A stretch of DNA of 64,000 nucleotides. It comes from Mucilaginibacter rigui. Lineage in GTDB: Bacteria > Bacteroidota > Bacteroidia > Sphingobacteriales > Sphingobacteriaceae. The position numbers and the translations under genes are program-made. Positions 61,719 through 64,000 of the stretch are shown here, piece by piece. How positions within the stretch are numbered: position 1 is the stretch's first letter; every line of letters begins with the position of its first letter. A model generated the notes under the pieces. That model did not search any database and was not told the DNA's origin. It saw only the letters and a list, made by a program, of their open reading frames with translations. Location: the NCBI RefSeq assembly GCF_014773275.1, contig NZ_JACWMW010000001.1:434001-498000 (forward strand), read 5' to 3'.

Positions 61719-62225
61719 ATGCCAAAACGCTTCGACTGGACACCCGCCGCTTATTCAGATAATATGGATACCATCACCATCCGACCGGCTACTTTAGCCG
61801 ATATGGATACCCTGCTGCAGTTTGAGCAGGGTGTTATCGCCGCCGAACGGCCGTTCGATCCCACCCTTAAGGATGAACACATCAATTACTACAACCTGCC
61901 CGAGCTGATCACCGCCGCGCATTGCCATTTGGTGGTTGCCGAACTGGCAGGCGAACTCATTGGCAGTGGTTATGCACGTATCGAAACCTCAAAAATTTAC
62001 CTGAAACACCCGCAATATGCCTACCTGGGCTTTATGTATGTATTGCCGCAATATAGGGGTAAAGGCGTAAATAAAGCGGTGATAGCCGCCCTGCAGGAAT
62101 GGGCCGTTAGCCAGGGTATGAACGAGCTGCGCCTGGAGGTTTATTACCAAAACGCGCCTGCTGTTAAAGCTTACGAAAAGGTAGGCTTTATAAGCCATAT
62201 GATCGCTATGCGCAAAGGGGTATAA
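61719..62225 (+). CDS. GNAT family N-acetyltransferase
   Basis: 168 residues from the ATG at 61719. The acetyl-CoA-binding motif is FMYVLPQYRGKGVNKAVIAAL near residue 107, with VYYQNAPAVKAYEKVGF near the end, the usual C-terminal GNAT pattern. The first 15 residues (MPKRFDWTPAAYSDN) are extra to the fold; a second ATG at 61764 gives the core MDTITIRPATLADMDTLL. I keep the first because of the promoter box 5 nt before it. The upstream continuation of the frame overlaps the end of the GH3 gene and is not a start. Substrate unknown. Confidence 0.86.
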   Translation: MPKRFDWTPAAYSDNMDTITIRPATLADMDTLLQFEQGVIAAERPFDPTLKDEHINYYNLPELITAAHCHLVVAELAGELIGSGYARIETSKIYLKHPQYAYLGFMYVLPQYRGKGVNKAVIAALQEWAVSQGMNELRLEVYYQNAPAVKAYEKVGFISHMIAMRKGV

Positions 62226-62392
62226 TCTTACCTTATCCTTTCAAAATAATAGCGGACTTTAAAAAGCTTTAATTGTTGTATTTGCTTTATTTGCAGCATA
62301 ATTGATACTAAAAGTAAGGTAAGTGTATGCTTTTATTTTAAAAAGTTTGTAAACTTATTGTTGTGCTGGCTTAAATTATTAAATTTATGCAG

Positions 62393-62400
62393 TAATTTTG
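62393..62400 (+). promoter_or_regulatory. -7 box of the ROK gene
   Basis: TAATTTTG, exact TAnnTTTG match, ending 31 nt before the ATG at 62432. Confidence 0.5.
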
Positions 62401-62431
62401 GCCGAAACTATTTAAAGCAGATATCAACCTA

Positions 62432-63634
62432 ATGGAAATAAAAAGCAATGGTGTAAAAAGCGGCTGGCTAAAAAATATGATCGTTAAACGGTTATATTTT
62501 GATAAAGCCATGTCGTGCGCGGGGTTAAGCCAGCTTTTTGATAAGAGCATCCCATCAATAGCAAAAGCTATAAACGAACTGATAAAAGAAGGTTTTGTGA
62601 TTGAGCAGGGGTACGCCCCATCAAGCGGTGGCCGCAGGCCATTGATGTATGCCATTAATACCAACGCCATGTTTATCCTGGCAGTTGCTATGGATCAGCT
62701 CTCGGCCCGCATCCAACTGATTGATTTGAACAATAACCCTGTCGCCGAAATGGCCACTGTTGAGTTAAAGCTTCATAATAATGAACATGCGCTTCCGCAA
62801 TTGATAGGCCATTTGAACAACTACGTGGAAGAAAGCGGTATCGCTAAAAAGAAAATTGCCGGTATTGGCATTGGTATGCCGGGTTTTATCAACGCGGTTG
62901 AAGGTATTAACTACACCTACCTTGATGCCGGCGGCGAAAGCCTGAGCAAGTATATTGCTAAGGAAACGGGTATTACCACCTATATAGATAACGACTCCAG
63001 CCTGATAGCCCTTGCCGAACAAAAGTTTGGTATTGCGCGTGCTGCGCAGGAGGTAATGGTAATAAACCTGGGCTGGGGTATAGGCCTCGGCATGATCATA
63101 GATGGTAAGATATTCCGCGGGTACAACGGTTTCGCGGGCGAATTAAGCCACATCCCATTGTCAGACAATGGGGCGCTTTGCGTATGCGGCAAACGCGGCT
63201 GTTTAGAGGCCGAAGCATCAATGCTGGTAGTAGCCGAAAAGGCCGAAGAAGGTATAAAGAACGGTAGGGTAACCAGCCTTAAACCACATAACGGGCAATC
63301 AAAATTAATGGGTGAGGATTTGATGGAAGCCGCAAACCAGGGCGACCAGTTTGCCATTGAGCTGCTTACCGATGCGGGGTATAAAATTGGTAAAGCGCTG
63401 GCCATCCTTATCCACATTATGAACCCGGCAAACATTGTATTGAGCGGCCGCGGGGCTAAAGTTGGCAAAATACTAATGGCCCCTATACAACAGGCGCTGC
63501 ATAAATATTGTATCCCGCGTTTATCGTCGGGTACCGAATTATTGATCTCATCACTTGGTTTTGACGCCGAATTGATTGGCGCAGCTGTATTGGTGATGGA
63601 AAACTTTGATAAGGAAGAACGGGCGGTGAAGTAA
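62432..63634 (+). CDS. ROK family transcriptional regulator (NagC/XylR type)
   Basis: 400 residues: N-terminal winged helix (residues about 15-75, AMSCAGLSQLFDKSIPSIAKAINELIKEGFV) and a ROK sugar-binding domain. IGIGMPGFIN near residue 147, NDSSLIALAEQKFG near 190 and INLGWGIGLGMIIDGKIFRGYNGFAGELSHI belong to the phosphate and glucose-binding core. The zinc motif CVCGKRGCLE near 250 is intact. Likely a sugar-responsive repressor; the nearby GH3 gene is a possible target but this is inference. Monocistronic, followed by a REP-like palindrome. Confidence 0.92.
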   Translation: MEIKSNGVKSGWLKNMIVKRLYFDKAMSCAGLSQLFDKSIPSIAKAINELIKEGFVIEQGYAPSSGGRRPLMYAINTNAMFILAVAMDQLSARIQLIDLNNNPVAEMATVELKLHNNEHALPQLIGHLNNYVEESGIAKKKIAGIGIGMPGFINAVEGINYTYLDAGGESLSKYIAKETGITTYIDNDSSLIALAEQKFGIARAAQEVMVINLGWGIGLGMIIDGKIFRGYNGFAGELSHIPLSDNGALCVCGKRGCLEAEASMLVVAEKAEEGIKNGRVTSLKPHNGQSKLMGEDLMEAANQGDQFAIELLTDAGYKIGKALAILIHIMNPANIVLSGRGAKVGKILMAPIQQALHKYCIPRLSSGTELLISSLGFDAELIGAAVLVMENFDKEERAVK

Positions 63635-63689
63635 TAACCAGCCCTGGGCAAATAAAGTAATCTTGTTAGATTCACAGGTAGCGAACTTT

Positions 63690-63735
63690 GCAAATCGAAC
63701 GAGATTCCTCCTCGTACCTCGTTCGGAATGACAGT
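63690..63735. repeat. REP-like palindrome, GAACGAG family
   Basis: CGAACGAG (63696-63703) pairs with CTCGTTCG (63718-63725); the inner CCTCCTCG keeps the GAGGAG theme. Related to the element at 5091-5187. It lies between the convergent ROK gene and the hydrolase at the right edge. Confidence 0.7.
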
Positions 63736-63745
63736 GGTGTAAATA

Positions 63746-63788
63746 CAAAAAAACTCCCATGCGCCACACACCGGCACATAGGAGTTCC
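63746..63788 (-). terminator. Terminator of the right-edge hydrolase gene
   Basis: A near-complete stem between 63752-63765 and 63773-63786 (AACTCCTATGTGCC against GGCGCATGGGAGTT on the minus strand, with some mismatches), then a T run. It follows the gene's stop by about 20 nt. Confidence 0.78.
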
Positions 63789-63808
63789 ATCACCCTGCTT
63801 AAAATAAC

Positions 63809-64000
63809 TTAATTGCTTTCCTGTTTGACGTGGTATTTTACCACCTCGTGTTCCTGTAGCCAGTCGGCTATATAACCGGCAACTTCCTGCCAGCCTTCCT
63901 GCCCGCAAATCCAGTGGCCACGGTTGGTAAATTCTTTATAGTCGGATATGCTTACATCGTCGGTATAAGCCCCGGCATTGCTTTTACAAAGTTCGGCAGG
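63809..64000 (-). CDS. Alpha/beta hydrolase, C-terminal fragment
   Basis: The frame enters from the right edge and ends at a TAA (63809-63811), giving 63 residues. FTNRGHWICGQEGWQEVAGYIADWLQEH contains the catalytic His of an alpha/beta hydrolase in the form FTNRGHW, followed by the terminal helix; the tail HEVVKYHVKQESN is polar. The start and the nucleophile lie outside the window. It is convergent with the ROK gene and has its own terminator. Confidence 0.72.
   Translation of the reverse strand, partial: PAELCKSNAGAYTDDVSISDYKEFTNRGHWICGQEGWQEVAGYIADWLQEHEVVKYHVKQESN

Overview
The window reads as chromosome of a Bacteroidota, most likely Sphingobacteriaceae (Mucilaginibacter/Pedobacter-like; inference). 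Supports are: repeated promoter boxes of the Bacteroidetes type TAnnTTTG, almost no Shine-Dalgarno sequences, family-typical genes (BshB1, L-lysine 6-transaminase, DUF4294, DUF4783, LpxR-like, many SusC-free secreted and outer-membrane proteins), and several intergenic palindrome families common in this group. No rRNA or complete tRNA gene, CRISPR array, prophage or plasmid function was seen. Most of the sequence is ordinary housekeeping.

Layout. 0-9 kb: end of the Complex I operon (nuoM tail, nuoN), ammonium channel, secreted amidohydrolase, nitrilase-family hydrolase, a long-form PurF paralogue, LysE-type exporter. 9-18 kb: FucP-like sugar transporter, dCMP deaminase, cytidylate kinase, ArfB ribosome rescue factor, a secreted 37-residue repeat protein, LpxR-like and small beta-barrel outer-membrane proteins, Lon. 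18-27 kb: hairpin repeat element, sterol-desaturase family enzyme, TetX-like flavin monooxygenase, TPR protein, GpmI with a lipoprotein, and a DUF4783-nadC-plsY-M48 peptidase run. 27-38 kb: DUF2071, PabB, PurA-Fur, bifunctional RelA/SpoT, DUF4294-glutathione peroxidase-BshB1, L-lysine 6-transaminase, ACC deaminase-like enzyme. 38-47 kb: RluD, class IV aminotransferase, a REP-like tandem array next to a REP-associated tyrosine transposase (RAYT), DUF3050, Fmt, NamZ-like DUF1343, LolC/E-like permease, TlpA oxidoreductase. 47-54 kb: a candidate tiny double-glycine leader peptide, a membrane-anchored beta-barrel protein with its ECF sigma factor, MazG, MnmD, cell-wall amidase, Tat-exported Gfo/Idh oxidoreductase. 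54-64 kb: composite repeat block, alpha/beta hydrolase, YceI, two DUF2147 paralogues, lipoprotein, GH3 glycosidase, GNAT acetyltransferase, ROK regulator, and the 3' end of an alpha/beta hydrolase.

The most interesting material is non-coding. Hairpins preceded by a GTAG/GTTG tetranucleotide (18.4 kb and 40.55-41.32 kb) have the form of REP/BIME elements, and the second copy has amplified into about six 101-bp tandem units directly beside the RAYT that probably recognises them. A 27-nt segment inside pabB matches the T-arm plus acceptor 3' strand of a tRNA. Several genes have the promoter -7 box only 4-5 nt before the start codon, suggesting leaderless mRNAs. A possibly frameshifted GG-leader peptide lies upstream of the TlpA gene. 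All of these come from reading the sequence; no database search was done.
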